Both the position numbers and the translations under genes were made by a program. Shown here in pieces: positions 23,601 through 34,860 of a stretch of DNA of 64,000 nucleotides. Each line of letters starts with the position of its first letter. Positions within the stretch are counted from its first letter, which is position 1. Source of the DNA: Ciona intestinalis (taxonomy: Eukaryota > Chordata > Ascidiacea > Phlebobranchia > Cionidae); the NCBI RefSeq assembly GCF_000224145.3, contig NC_020174.2:1561963-1625962 (forward strand), read 5' to 3'. The notes below the pieces were generated by a model. The model made no database searches. It was given only the letters and a program-made list of their open reading frames with translations, and was not told where the DNA came from.

Positions 23601-25710
23601 GACATACCTGCAATGTTTATACTTTGTCAGTTTTAACTTTATAGGCTTGTAAACCTAAGGTTTAAAGTAAAACGGAAGTGTCTTCACTAGTGCAATTAAC
23701 ACTGACGATAAATCAAAAACTTTAAAGTTTTGTATAGAAAAAAGTTAACTAAAGATTCAACCTAGTAAAGAGTAAAAGACTCTTTGTATGGTAATACTGC
23801 CGCTGGTGACCAGTGAAAATTTTGGTCTCAAAATGTTCCTTACGTCTCCCTGATACTTGCTGTATAATTATTTTAATAAAACTCGGGCGTTAACTTTGAA
23901 AATGCGCGAAATCGTGTTTCGTCACTGTATTTTCCACACGGGCCTTCAAATGTTACATTACTATGTTATAGAATGCGTATTACCACCTTTGATTTATACA
24001 TTACAGATTACGTAATTTGTTAAGTTTTTGGGGAATTTAGGGGTTATGGTTGGGTAAGGGTTAGGGCTTGGGGTTTTCTCTAGTATAAAACAGTGCGAAA
24101 AACAAGATTATAACGTGCTGTAACGTACCTAATATGTCACTACTGTGACGTAACATATCGCTAGTGTGACGTAATAAATCGTTAACCTTAAGCAAGTCAG
24201 GCGAATTACGGCAACGAAGCACATTTTTGCGCATTTTTAAAGTTAATTTTCGACAGGAACGCCCAACATTTTTCAAAAAAAAATTGCACAACGGGTATCA
24301 GGGAGACGCAAGGAACATTTTGAGACCAAAATTTTCACCGGTCACCAGCGGCAGTATCACCATTTGTACAAGTATGCCAGCAGTTATAAAAACATCGGAC
24401 TATACAAAGAAGAAGGTACACTTTTTCCGCTAGGTCGTTTACTTTTTTTGTTTTATTTTTACCAGCTTTAATTCCCGCACAGTAGAATACTTTTTTTTTC
24501 AAGCTTTTTTTGTTTGGTTAGCACGAGTTTGGGGTTGTGGGTTTAAATCTTATGTGTATAAACCGTGAAACTAACTGTTCCCCATAGAATAGAGAAACGA
24601 ATGTGTCATCGCCTCCTAGCGGAAAAAGTGTACCTTACTTCTTTGTATAGTCCCATGTATTATAAAATACATGGAGCTATACAGAGAAGACGGAAAAATT
24701 TTTCCGCTAGGAGGCGATGACACAACACTAACCCCTAACACTAACCCTAACCCCTAACACTAACCCTTAACCGTTTTTACGACCGCACGAGAGTTTACGA
24801 CCGCACGCAAACCGCTACACCACAGACTCGATGACAGTAAACACAACGAAAGAGCGTATATAACCGACCTAATGTGGGAAATATGTTCTTACTAGTGTTT
24901 TATGTATTTAGAAAGGTATTTTTATTATTTAATTAATTTGTTTTACACTTATTAACACTTTGTAGTGCTGTTTTGTTCGTTTTTCCGTATTTTTTAATTT
25001 AAATAATTACCGCCTCTAGCGGAAAAAAATTTCCGTCTTCTTTGTATAGTCCCATGTTTATAAAATTGGACCCAAGCCCCCCTTTACCCATGTCTTCTAT
25101 CAAGACTATCAATATCCTCTAAAATTACTGTGCCAATTTTTCCATTATTAACTGCTTTCATCCATTTACATGATAATATAACGTACACTTTAACGTTTAA
25201 AACACTCACCTAATACAATAGCCAGAATGAGAGCTATTACTCCAACAACAAGTATTCCAACCATTGCTATTTTAACAGTAGTTTTATCATCTTTCTTAGT
25301 TGGACGTTTTTTAGATCCTTGAACTAAAAAATTGAATGTGGTATAAAATAGTAAACACAAATAAAAAATTATACACACTTATTGTTAACTAGTTTGTGTG
25401 TATTTGCTCAGCTGTTAGTGTTTGAGGCTAAACATAAACATAAATTGAATGAATAAAATGCAACTTTATCTCTGTGGCTGAAAAACAACAGTGTATAACA
25501 CTTCAATACTTCATATACACCTCGTGCCAGTTTAGGAGTTTTCAAGTATGTTACTTTGTTGGTGGTTGTTGTTTTTTGTTTCTAATCAAATATATTACGT
25601 AACACAGACTTACCACCCCCGCCAGCTTCTGCCTGCTTGCGATGATGACGAGGTTTTTCCTTTTCCCCAACTTCCGGAGCAGGGCCAGTGCTAACATACA
25701 GTTCCTCCAT
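11646..25710 (-). CDS. membrane-anchored astacin metalloprotease with antistasin-like, TSP1 and FG-GAP-like domains
   Basis: Exons: 25710-25614, 25323-25210, 23607-23521, 22968-22805, 22477-22345, 22016-21893, 21207-21038, 16432-16193, 15034-14896, 14671-14561, 14143-14031, 13584-13406, 13062-12909, 12737-12596, about 12525-12378, 12151-11993, 11841-11646 (about 820 aa). A short polar N-terminus precedes one hydrophobic segment (exon 2, KIAMVGILVVGVIALILAIV), so type II membrane topology is likely. Exons 3-4 carry a Cys-rich antistasin-like unit. The astacin domain runs over exons 5-8, with zinc site HEILHAAGFYHE followed by RPDRD, and Met-turn SLMHY. Three TSP1 units follow (GEWAPWGACRATCG; SEWGSWSACSLTC; TGWSHWYPACPFNC). 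The C-terminal exons hold FG-GAP/VCBS-like repeats (DFNTDTNDDLACID; GDDDGRADLICL). The enzyme should be an active zinc endopeptidase acting at the cell surface. The exon 14 to 15 join is one base out of frame as read here. The 4.6 kb intron 7 is full of transposons. Confidence 0.85.
13146..13312. repeat. short satellite-like repeat in astacin intron
   Basis: About three imperfect units of 55-65 bp, each with a gtgagcatgaggtgtat-like core and an accompanying ctggtgtccaagaatatgcc part. A related stretch appears at 20890-21005 in another intron of the same gene. Confidence 0.6.
13612..13812 (-). repeat. diverged SINE
   Basis: Shares actttgtgggtgatta, tacaacccat and ccactgggttggag-like landmarks with the better-preserved copy at 50428-50742. 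Intronic in the astacin gene. Confidence 0.55.
15060..15290 (+). repeat. tRNA-derived SINE-like element
   Basis: The 5' part reads like a tRNA: an A-box-like stretch (taactaagtagttagggc) and, about 35 bp on, a B-box-like gggttcaatac. This family differs from the one at 50428. It sits in the astacin gene in sense with the + strand. Confidence 0.5.
15590..15830. repeat. imperfect tandem repeat of about 85 bp
   Basis: Roughly three units carrying gagcgttctctcgttttta-like and aaaagaaacaagcgagag-like segments. Upstream (15470-15540) are short inverted aagcttccgtgaagcttcc palindromes. Intronic. Confidence 0.55.
18164..18689. mobile_element. nested hAT-like insertion, right end lost in gap
   Basis: From 18164 (cagtggtttccaacttttta) the sequence is absent from element A copy 2, and this start resembles hAT termini. 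The opposite end is not seen because of the gap at 18690-18739. Confidence 0.5.
18690..18739. other. assembly gap (50 N)
   Basis: 50 N inside nested transposons of the large astacin intron. Confidence 0.95.
19309..20815. mobile_element. hAT-like element B, interrupted by element A
   Basis: Ends tagggatgtgctg (19309) and cagcacatcccca (20815) are inverted. The 8-bp flanks accgatac at 19301-19308 and 20816-20823 are identical. Its interior is split by a second copy of element A. GC-rich gagctcgg-type palindromes lie just inside both ends. Confidence 0.85.
19580..20500. mobile_element. element A copy 2, inserted in element B
   Basis: Begins cagtgtggcaaccagcgcg and follows element A copy 1 in order (cgcatgtccatcgt, gattgtaatatgata, ttgttggcaccgcacgagaa). 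It lacks the nested block, and its right terminal repeat is truncated. Confidence 0.75.
21640..21726 (-). repeat. SINE head fragment
   Basis: Contains the tRNA-like head of the main SINE family in reverse (cttgaactcattacccctgg, then gctacgacgccg). Intronic in the astacin gene. Confidence 0.55.
23244..23486. mobile_element. short hAT-like MITE related to element B
   Basis: Ends tagggatgtgctg and cagcgcatcccta are inverted. The flanks cttacaac and attacaat share six central bases, as expected of an aged 8-bp duplication. The interior matches the inner part of element B (cttgcaagagagcaaattcac). It lies in an astacin intron. Confidence 0.8.
23789..24362. mobile_element. 574-bp DNA element with long inverted ends
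   Basis: About 65 bp at each end are inverted copies (tactgccgctggtgacc... and its partner). Identical tttgta flanks are at 23783-23788 and 24363-24368. No coding region. Lies in an astacin intron. Confidence 0.8.
24390..24655. mobile_element. inverted-repeat element with ccgctagg ends
   Basis: Left end actatacaaagaagaaggta and right end near 24605-24650 are inverted copies of about 40 bp, both containing ctttttccgctagg. Confidence 0.65.
24666..25055. mobile_element. second inverted-repeat element of the same family
   Basis: Ends catggagctatacagagaag (24669) and gtatagtcccatg (near 25053) form inverted repeats of about 50 bp that include gacggaaaaatttttccgct. A telomere-like tract lies just inside the left end. 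Confidence 0.65.
24724..24772. repeat. interstitial telomere-like repeat
   Basis: Degenerate run of ctaaccctaacccctaacac units, close to the chordate telomere repeat CCCTAA, within a transposon-dense intron. Confidence 0.7.
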
Positions 25711-26499
25711 TTTTACAATCGTAAAAAATTATGTCTGAATTTTAAACGATGATCCAAAATTTCCCGCCAAAAATTTGTGAACATAAATATGTTAAATTTA
25801 AAAAAAAAAAATTAAACTTAATGCAAAATGTTGAAAAACATAAATAAAATTGGACAGGTTCTGGTAAAAATTGTGTTAACCGTATACATGTCTGGTGATA
25901 CGTTGTAGCAACTATTATACTACGTGTGTTCTAACTGGCACAAGATTCAAGAACCGCTGCACAGCGATATAAATGTGCTAGGTCACAAAAATACACACGC
26001 CAATTCGTTTTCATGTGTAGACATGCTGTCATTTGTACTAGACACAGACTAAAACACAACTGTGCTATATTTAGTAAGTACGAGCACGGATTAAATGGGG
26101 CTTCACATAATTAATGGTGTAAGTGACAAAACGAAAATATTTTGGCGGATACGAAACTGCCCTGCAGGTCAAACGTCTGAGAGCAAAACATTTTATCCAA
26201 CAACAGCTTTATCAAATCTTACTATATATTCATAATATGAGTACCCAGCAGTGTCAATCGTATTTTAAAGAATTCACATCACTCTTTTCAGAGTTGTCAA
26301 AATTCGAATATATAATTTGTAAACGGACGATAACAAAAAATAATGTAAACATGGACCATCTTACTCCAACCTATAATGTGTTATGAACACGGAAATTAAC
26401 TTATTTAATCAAGTACTATGTCTATTTTATTATCAGACGGCTAGTGCATTTTCGTTATAATGTTACAAAGGAGCTGCAATGTTAAATCGAACGCATCAA

Positions 26500-26725
26500 T
26501 CATGTGACGTCAAAACATCCGGAGTAACGCTAAGAAGTCATAACGATTGTTAAAATGCTACTCTTAAATTGCTAACTTTCGAAAAACTTTTTTTTCTTAT
26601 TTTTTTAATGGTTTTATAAAGTCGCCATAACATTTTTTATTTAAATATACAGCTTAAGCAAACGAATTGGTATTATGCTGATCTTGGCTGCAGTGATTTG
26701 TTATCAACAAGCTGACATTTAAAGT
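26500..26725 (+). pseudogene. decayed copy of promoter and exon 1 of the four-CUB gene
   Basis: The stretch near 26500-26555 matches 28134-28187 (shared catccggag and gaagtcataacgattgt), and 26655-26725 matches exon 1 at 28310-28381, including the donor. The initiator is acg in place of atg and the copy runs into a stop before the donor, so it cannot supply the same signal peptide. An internal ATG gives a short hydrophobic peptide MLILAAVICYQQADI. No downstream CUB exons are seen before the intact gene. It is a partial tandem duplicate. Confidence 0.7.
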
Positions 26726-26899
26726 GAGACTGGAATCCCTATTATTATTTATTGGAATATGCCACGAGATGCTTGTTGGTCATTTATATACCGGTATATA
26801 GTAGCAGTAGGGTATAACACTGAAAACCTAATGAAAACGCCACGGATATAAAATTATACATACGAGTATATTAATGTTTATATGAATAAATAAATGTAT

Positions 26900-27089
26900 A
26901 GTTGGGTTGGGAAAGACGGGAAACCTTTAGCACAAAATGTTCAAACATCCCGATTGTGTTTCAAACAATAATAACGTTATTGTCGTGAGGATGCGATTTT
27001 ATAACTCTTTGAATGTTCTTTGTTTACTTTCAAACGGGACAAGAAAATAAAATGAAAAGGTGTCCCATTCTCTCCCACCTTACTATATA
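26900..27089. mobile_element. MITE family M1 copy
   Basis: Complete copy between tatagttgggttgggaaaga and tctcccaccttactatata, with the family interior. Intergenic upstream of the four-CUB gene. Fragments of the same family recur near 27440-27545 and 27855-27900. Confidence 0.75.
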
Positions 27090-28133
27090 TTATTTGAATG
27101 AATAAATAAAGCAACTTCATCTATGCTCGAGTGGCTGGAAAATGACAGGGAATTTATCATCTGTGTATTATAGGCAGGCGCACTATCCAACTGTGCCACG
27201 CCGCCGAATTTTTTATATTCTTTGTCTCGTATCGCATGTATCAACTCAACATATGGCGCTTACGTTACCCTGTCATCATATGATTAAGTGTGGTTGCATC
27301 ATACTATGGAAGTCTGTTAAAAGCTTGCGTGCATGATGCGGCAAAAACATGTTTGGGAAACCCCATGTATCTACTCGCCCTTAATAGACTATATGTATGT
27401 TCGAGTGATACCTATAAATATGAGTCAAATCAAACTAAATGGTTGAGAAATGATGAGACACCTATTTATTCAACTTTTTCATCGCACTCAAAGAATTATA
27501 AAACCGTATCTTCATGACTCCCATAGACAAAGTTACATTTAAAACAGAACACACGCGAGAAAAAAGGTTTATTAATTTATCATTCAATTAACGAAAAGCA
27601 GAATTTTGGTTTCTAAGTATTACTTTTTAAAGTCGTGTCACGGAAAAACTATAGTTTGATAAACTTAGCAATCGCAAACACGACTTTCCACTTTGAATGA
27701 AAGCTGGTCACGCTGATATGCGGATATGAAAACCTCAGTCCGTTATAAAACTCCCAAAAGCATTAATTTGGAACGTTTTATTTTAAAACATAAATGTCAA
27801 AATAATTAATTAACAACGCTGCTTTTTTGTTGACTGGATACAAACATATACTTGTTTAAACGTTCTTTGTTTACTTCCCAATAGGACGGTAATGAAGAAG
27901 GGGCATTTTAAAATATATTGAAGAAGGGCAATTTACCCTAAACTAATATATTGCAGCTTATTGAAGCAAAACATTATTGTCATTTATTGTGTCCATTTCA
28001 ACCCATGGTGGTTAATATTTTTTTAGAAGTTTTATAAAAGGACAGATACTTGCTGTGGCGTAATATGAATAAATGAAATAAAAATATTTCAATTCAATCA
28101 CGAATTTACCACATATATCATCTTGAACACATC

Positions 28134-28314
28134 AATCATGTGATGTCGTTACATCCGGAGCGACGCGAAGAAGTCATAACGATTGTAGCTTCATACAATA
28201 ATTCGCGTTCTGTTGAAGTGAACTTATGGACAAGGACATCTTGTTTTGTTGGTTTTATAAAGTTGCTGTAATTTTTATATTTGCTTGTTTTATTAGTTTA
28301 TTTAAATTAAGAAA
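28134..28314 (+). promoter_or_regulatory. probable proximal promoter of the four-CUB gene
   Basis: The 180 bp before the start codon include a block (catccggagcgacgcg, gaagtcataacgattgta) shared with the decayed upstream copy. Its retention in both copies suggests that the duplicated unit included the promoter. No TATA box is convincing. Confidence 0.4.
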
Positions 28315-31300
28315 ATGAATTGGTTAAGTAGTACGCTGATTTTCGTCGGTTTGGTTTATTATCAACTAGCTGATGGCCAAAGTAAGATTAAAGGCTAAAT
28401 ATTTTAAATTTTATTGCATAGGCCTACGGGATAAATTATAAACTTTCATTCATGTGTTGCTACATTTAAATACCTAGCGCAAATTGAAGGCAAAATCAAA
28501 AACGTTGTTAAGCGTTATAAATAAAATGTAATACATGACTCAGATGACTGTAACTATAACTCTAGGTGTTTGGATGATAGCCAAATAAATTTGGCCTGAA
28601 TCTTTTTATCCCCCCTATAAGATATTTCTAACATTTCTGTGCAGCGTATACGTGCAGTAGACCGTCAAGGTTGATCGCAACAAACCAAACGCAACTTCTA
28701 AAATCTCCTGGTCGGTCTAGCAACATCAACTACCCGAATAATTTGCGTTGTATTTGGAACATAACTGCCCCACCTGGTATGCTGGTTCGCTTTACTGTAC
28801 AGACTTTAAGAACGGAAAGGTGTTGCGACTATTTACAAGTAAGTACAGTGTGTTATACGTCGTTAAATCTGGCACAGCAAATAATAAATCCGTGTATGTA
28901 AAAATGCATATGCTTTAAAAGTAGTGCCGTGGCTTGGTAGCTAGAGAACTCGCAACGCAACCAAACGATACTTTCGCGTGGCCTCTTGCTACTGAACCAT
29001 TGTTCTTGGCTAAGACCGGTTGCTGTTCCAACCCAGCGATCAATATTGAGTTGTTTAATTGGACAGCCATAACACGCAGGCATAAAGTTGCATGTGGCCA
29101 ATAAGACACGCGTGATTTACAACTCCCCGGTCATTACTGATATAGACAACCGCGTTTGATCAACCCGTAGACGTAAATTATTTATAAGTGCATTTTACCT
29201 GCTGCTACACAACCACAAATGGCGACTAAAAACTGCTTTGTCGGTTAATTTCGGTTTGTTTTTGATCGAGCTTATTTTGCTAATGTAGTAAGGTGGTTTA
29301 TTAATGTTATATTGTTATGTTAATTATTTTAATACGTACTTACTCATTAGAGCTTTGCTGTCTTTAGGTTAGGTGGGATAATAGTGTGGTGCGTCTTCGT
29401 GACAGAAGATCAAACATAACGTTCGTGAGCAATGCCATTAATCTTTTTTTCCGAACGGACGGATCTGTAAGATTGTGGGGGTTTGTTGCAAACTACATAA
29501 GTAAGCATGAACGTGTTGCGTAAAACTATCGAAAAAAGTTGCTTAAATTTCTGCCCCGTAAACCGGTATACTGAAGTTACATCTTACATAAGGGCATTTT
29601 ATATCATGTAAACATGCTAACGTCATTTTATTTTTATTATTACAGTTGTCAACTCCACAGTCGGCTCATACACAACCCCCCCTACCACAAGTAAGTGTCA
29701 CATAGATGTGGGCAGGTAATAACATAGATACCTAAACATACATCTATGATTATAATAGCAAGGTCTATGTGGATTTCTCTTGTATCAACCATAGCGTGTC
29801 AGCAATTCGTTGTGTCTATGTCAAGTGTCATGGGTCATTATATTCAAGTTTGAACCACTCACTGACCGCCCCTGTAGCAAAATGATTATGTATGTAATGT
29901 AACTTACTTTATCCTCGCGTGGCCAGAAAACGACAGTCGTTATAACATGGGTGTTCATACACCTCGTGCCAGCATATGAGTTACCATGTGTGTTACTTTG
30001 TGGGTGATTATTTTTTGGAATTTTTTAATTTTTTTAAAGTATTGCTGATATTTGGACAACCCATTAGAGACCACTGGGTTGGTGCAATTGTCGTTAAGTG
30101 TCTTATAGCCCCCACTGAATATACAAGATCGCTGGTTGGGTTATATGACTCCGTGCTGATCCGACTCCATATACAGGCTTCAGCGGGGTGCTATATCTAC
30201 TGTAGTACTAATTGCTTTTATAACCAGAAACCAAACAGTTCATGATATCTTGCTATGTTTTATTCCTTTTTCTGGTATACAAGTACACGATACGGTATCG
30301 GGCAAAAGCTTACTTGACGGCTGGGCAAAGGCTCGGAAGAGCCCGCCATGAACCTAGACTGACCTCGAGGTCTCAGTGCCGATAGTGGTTTCTCGTTATT
30401 AGTTATTGTGTTAGGGAAAAGGCGAATTATATAGCGGACAGAATCACGTGACAGCAGTGTGACGTCATGCGATAAAAGGGAATCGATTTGGGCCTGTCAT
30501 CGGCTGAACGGGATATCATTAACCTCGTTCAACGGGGGGTTTGTTTTCATGGAAAAGTCTCTCATGAGATAAGTCGTATCCGCACTGTTGGCATTGATTA
30601 ATTAAGTATTGGGATTGGGTTATGTGACGTCACTTTAGGCGTCGAGTTGCAACAATACCTCCCTTTCGGCAATGAGAAATTGATATGTGGGTCTCATGTA
30701 ACCGAATACATTGTTGAAACNNNNNNNNNNNNNNNNNNNNNNNNNNNNNNNNNNNNNNNNNNNNNNNNNNACGTCGGGTGCACCATTTATAGCCCCCACT
30801 GAATATACAAGATCGCTGGTTGGGTTATATGACTCCGTGCTGATCCGACTCCATATACAGGCTTCAGCGGGGTGCTATATCTACTGTAGTACTAATTGCT
30901 TTTATAACCAGAAACCAAACAGTTCATGATATCTTGCTATGTTTTATTCCTTTTTCTGGTATACAAGTACACGATACGGTATCGGGCAAAAGCTTACTTG
31001 ACGGCTGGGCAAAGGCTCGGAAGAGCCCGCCATGAACCTAGACTGACCTCGAGGTCTCAGTGCCGATAGTGGTTTCTCGTTATTAGTTATTGTGTTAGGG
31101 AAAAGGCGAATTATATAGCGGACAGAATCACGTGACAGCAGTGTGACGTCATGCGATAAAAGGGAATCGATTTGGGCCTGTCATCGGCTGAACGGGATAT
31201 CATTAACCTCGTTCAACGGGGGGTTTGTTTTCATGGAAAAGTCTCTCATGAGATAAGTCGTATCCGCACTGTTGGCATTGATTAATTAAGTATTGGGATT

Positions 31301-34300
31301 GGGTTATGTGACGTCACTTTAGGCGTCGAGTTGCAACAGTCTTGCCCAAGGCCACATACGCCCACAATGGTAGCAACATCGAGCCCTGAACCCATTACCT
31401 CTGGGTTACAGGCAGGTGTGCTAACCACTATACCACGGCGCCAGATTTGTCCAAATTATCAGCCAAAAAATGAAAAAATACCCCAAAAATAATCCTGCAC
31501 AACCACAAAGTAACATCCATGGTAACTCCTATGCTGGCATGAGGTGCGTAAAATTGAACACTTGTGTTATAACAACTACGCGAGGAAAAAGTAAGTTACA
31601 TATATACATACTTGACCAACATAATAGAACCAATATGTTGAACTTAACAGAAAGTTAAAACATTCCAGCCGTCGCACCATGTGGATTCAGTGCCAACGCC
31701 ACAAATTTTTCGCGACCTCTCAACTCACCTGGCTACCCCAGGTCATACGGCAATTATCTTAACTGTAATTGGTACCTAACGGCCAGACCTGGTTACTTTG
31801 TACAGTTCATATTGGTACGACTTACAACAGAACGTTGCTGTGACCGGCTGAGGGTGAGATTTTTTAACTAATGTTTATTTTCATGCTGTTAAACTAGATA
31901 TAACATTTATTAAAACCTATGCTTTTTTATTAATGGCTTTTATGAAAGAGACCTTCTGATGAACTTTATTTGGACCAACTTTTTGTCTGCACCTTCATTT
32001 GGACAACAAGTCATCACACAGCATGATTAACTTAGTATTATAAATAGCACGTCTGGCATTTCTTTCCCACCTTTTTATGCTGATGAAGTCAACTTTAACA
32101 AGAAATGTAAATGATGTTTTGCAAAAACATATGAAATACCAGCAAACAACAACTGTTTATATAAATGTTACATTATGGCATTCCCATATTGCAGGTTTAT
32201 GGGTCGTTCCCATACATGCGTCAATTCGCAGGCTACGTCACCAGAAGTACAACAGTGGTGTCTGTAAACAACACAATGCGTTTGTATTTCAGAAGTGATG
32301 GTAGTGTAACAAGATCAGGGTTCCGGGGTTATTTTAGAGGTTTGTTTGTTCTTTTATGCCAGTGTGCAGAATATAGCAATTTCATGTGTGCGCAAACAAA
32401 GACTAATATTCCTCCAAAATTACAATCCCTATAATACATACAAAGCAAGCACAAGCAAACCAAACACATTTCCAAACAATGCGACAACGTTATATTGGTT
32501 CTATTCTTAATTCTAAATCAATCAAGAAAAAAACTCAGCTGCCATACTCTGCATATCAAATTTTGAAACTAGAGTATTTTATATGATCAAAGTGATAGCT
32601 TAAGTTTCTGTATACACTCTAACCACAACCGAAGTTAACCAAACCTGGGTTTAGTATAGTATAATATAAAGCTGTCTTTAAATCCACAGAAACTTCAGTC
32701 GCCATGACGACGCCGGCTCCAACCACAACAACACCACCCACAACTCCAGGTAAACCCCTCTCTGTGAAGTCAATATCAGTTGTTTACACCCGCAATATAG
32801 TTGTTTACACCCGCACCATGATAATTCTCTTCTTGTTGGTGTACTAATTAGTCCCATCTTCCGTACCAAATTTGAAGAAAAAATATATGTTATGTCCATG
32901 AAAAAAGTGGTCTGCCAACTTTTTATTTTTAGTTCCTTGTGGTGGCAACCTGACGGCAACCAATGTGTCACAAGATTTCTACACTCCTGGTTGGAGTTCA
33001 AGATACAGAAATAATCTTAGATGTTATTGGTATATATATGCAAGGCCAGGATGGCAAGTTCACATACAAGTTGTCAGTGTTGATACTGAAAGCTGCTGTG
33101 ATCGTCTGCGAGTAAGTATGATTTGTATAATTTAGGCACATCTTACATGGGAACACTACATGCTTACTGTTTAGTTGAGTTGTAACATGGGTGTCTTCTT
33201 ATACACCAGACACACTTGGTGCATTTATAAATCTCATGCTCACTGATAAGTTACAATGCGATTGGCGTCCGACACTGCACTAAAATTCTTTTTGTTTTAA
33301 ACACAGATTACAGCTCCTGGTCAAACCTATACTATAAATGGTAGAAGCTCTGTCATCCGTAACTACATCAGTCCAGCAAACAGATTCACCCTTTACTTCA
33401 GGACAGATTCTTCTGTTACTCGAAGAGGAATTTACTTAAGATACCAAGGTTAGAAAGGGGTGGGGGGGTTTTGTTTTGTGTTTACTGGTACCCTGGAATA
33501 CCTAGATTGTTTCCCACAAATGTGTTTGGTAAACTAGTGTCTTCTATTTTATATGGGTGAGGTCCTATCTGTCCGAGTCTGCTCATCACCCCAACTTAAA
33601 AGCTACGGATACAATTTATTTTGGTCATTTTTCGTCTCCCCCAAAATATCAAAACATTAAAAATGGTTTTGTGTTCTTAACTGCAAAATCTAAAAGGTGA
33701 GCCTTTGTTTTTCAGAAACACGGAACAACCAGATACCTACAACACCAACAATACCCCCTACCACTCCAGGTAGGCATGAAGGATTTTTACAAAAAAAAGC
33801 TGAGGCACCTTATATTTAGGCTAGTGTTTTGGCTCATTCTAAAGTGAACTACAAAAAATATACATAAATTAATGATTGAATGTTTTCACAGAGCCTTGTG
33901 GAACAAACTATGAGGTTTTATCTTCTGAACAACCACTCAGATCCCCTAACTATCCAAACCCATATCTCAGCAGCAGGGTTTGTGTGTGGATACTTACAGC
34001 TCCTCAAAACTCAAAGATCAAACTCAGACTTAGTTCATTTTCAACTGAAAACTGCTGTGACATCTTAGATGTAAGAATAGTTAGTTATGGCATCTCTAAT
34101 CAACTGGTGTGGAATTAAGAATATTTGTCATCTTTTGTACAAACTTAGATTTTAATAGTTTAACATAGATGTAAGCAGTTGAATTCCCCCCTCCCTTTTT
34201 AATGTAATGCTGTCAGTTAAGGCAAACCATAATTAAAGGATATTTTCTTACACGTTAACAATAAAAACTTAAATTGGCTCCTTTTTTCAGATTACTAACG

Positions 34301-34860
34301 TTCTAAACAGAAGAGTTGTTGAATTGGGTGGCAATCTCTCAAGCACAGTTTATTATTCAAGCACGAACATGATGACTTTGACCTTTAGAACTGATGATAA
34401 CAATAACATGCAAGGTTTTGAATTCTTCTTCTCAATTGCAACCGGACCAATTCCTACACAGAGACCTGCAGGTCAGACTACTGTTCAACATGTTTGTTAG
34501 GTTTAATGGGTTATGTTGTTTTGGGTACTAGCGGTTTAGTCCAGGGTTGGTCTATTTTGTTGGGTTTACAACAGGCTGAGCTTAGTTATAAGTCTGACTG
34601 TTAAATCTGTTTATAATCAACTCATAGTGGGTTACAATACAAACTGCTATGTATTTGAAAAAATGTATTTATGGTAATGGGAGAGCTAAATTTAAGATTA
34701 TTTTTAAAAATGATTTATTTACCTTTGTTCAGTTGCCCCTACCAACGGAAACAATCAACAAGTTCAACTGGCCACCACCAGCAAAGCAAGGATTCTTCAC
34801 CCAGTTAACACAGGCTTAGTATTTGCTGTTGCTTTCTCAATATATTCACTATTACTATAA
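28315..34860 (+). CDS. four-CUB-domain protein, probably GPI-anchored
   Basis: Thirteen exons with matching phases: 28315-28381, 28645-28838, 29368-29500, 29646-29690, 31669-31853, 32195-32339, 32690-32749, 32933-33111, 33307-33448, 33716-33769, 33892-34070, 34291-34471, 34733-34860, giving 563 aa. Exon 1 is a signal peptide (MNWLSSTLIFVGLVYYQLA). The body is four repeats of a three-exon cassette: first CUB half ending in a Cys-Cys-Asp motif (RCCDYLQ, RCCDRLR, SCCDRLR, NCCDILD), second CUB half, and a Thr/Pro-rich linker. The C-terminus, NTGLVFAVAFSIYSLLL then stop, fits a GPI-attachment tail. Intron 4 contains a SINE interrupted by an LTR element. The start was chosen for the signal peptide and because an older duplicate of this exon lies upstream. 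Extracellular recognition or adhesion is the likely role; no ligand can be named. Confidence 0.88.
30105..31338. mobile_element. LTR-element-like insertion, interior in gap
   Basis: Two direct repeats of 550 bp (30105-30654 and 30789-31338), apparently identical, flank a short interior and a 50-N gap. A 5-bp target duplication, gtctt, brackets the unit inside the SINE. Identical repeats imply a very young insertion. No coding part is visible, and the ends are not the usual TG/CA, so the family is not assigned. Confidence 0.7.
30721..30770. other. assembly gap (50 N)
   Basis: 50 N between the two LTR-like repeats; true length unknown, probably where the element interior was not assembled. Confidence 0.95.

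Larger units (their letters stand above)
29890..31442 (-). repeat. SINE split by an LTR insertion
   Basis: The SINE body is at 29890-30104 and the tRNA-like head at 31344-31442 (ending accacggcgcc). The two pieces are separated by the LTR element at 30105-31338 and together equal a complete copy such as 50428-50742. Confidence 0.85.

Noticed and set aside
24724-24772. A true chromosome end
   Set aside because: The telomere-like run is short, degenerate and inside an intron flanked by unique gene sequence.
26123-26386. 87-codon plus-strand open frame upstream of the four-CUB gene
   Set aside because: It lacks a good initiator, recognisable domain or splice partners, and lies in a repeat-rich intergenic stretch.
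29976-30929. Two identical short ORFs beginning near 29976 and 30711
   Set aside because: Both read through the LTR-like direct repeats and carry no conserved domain.
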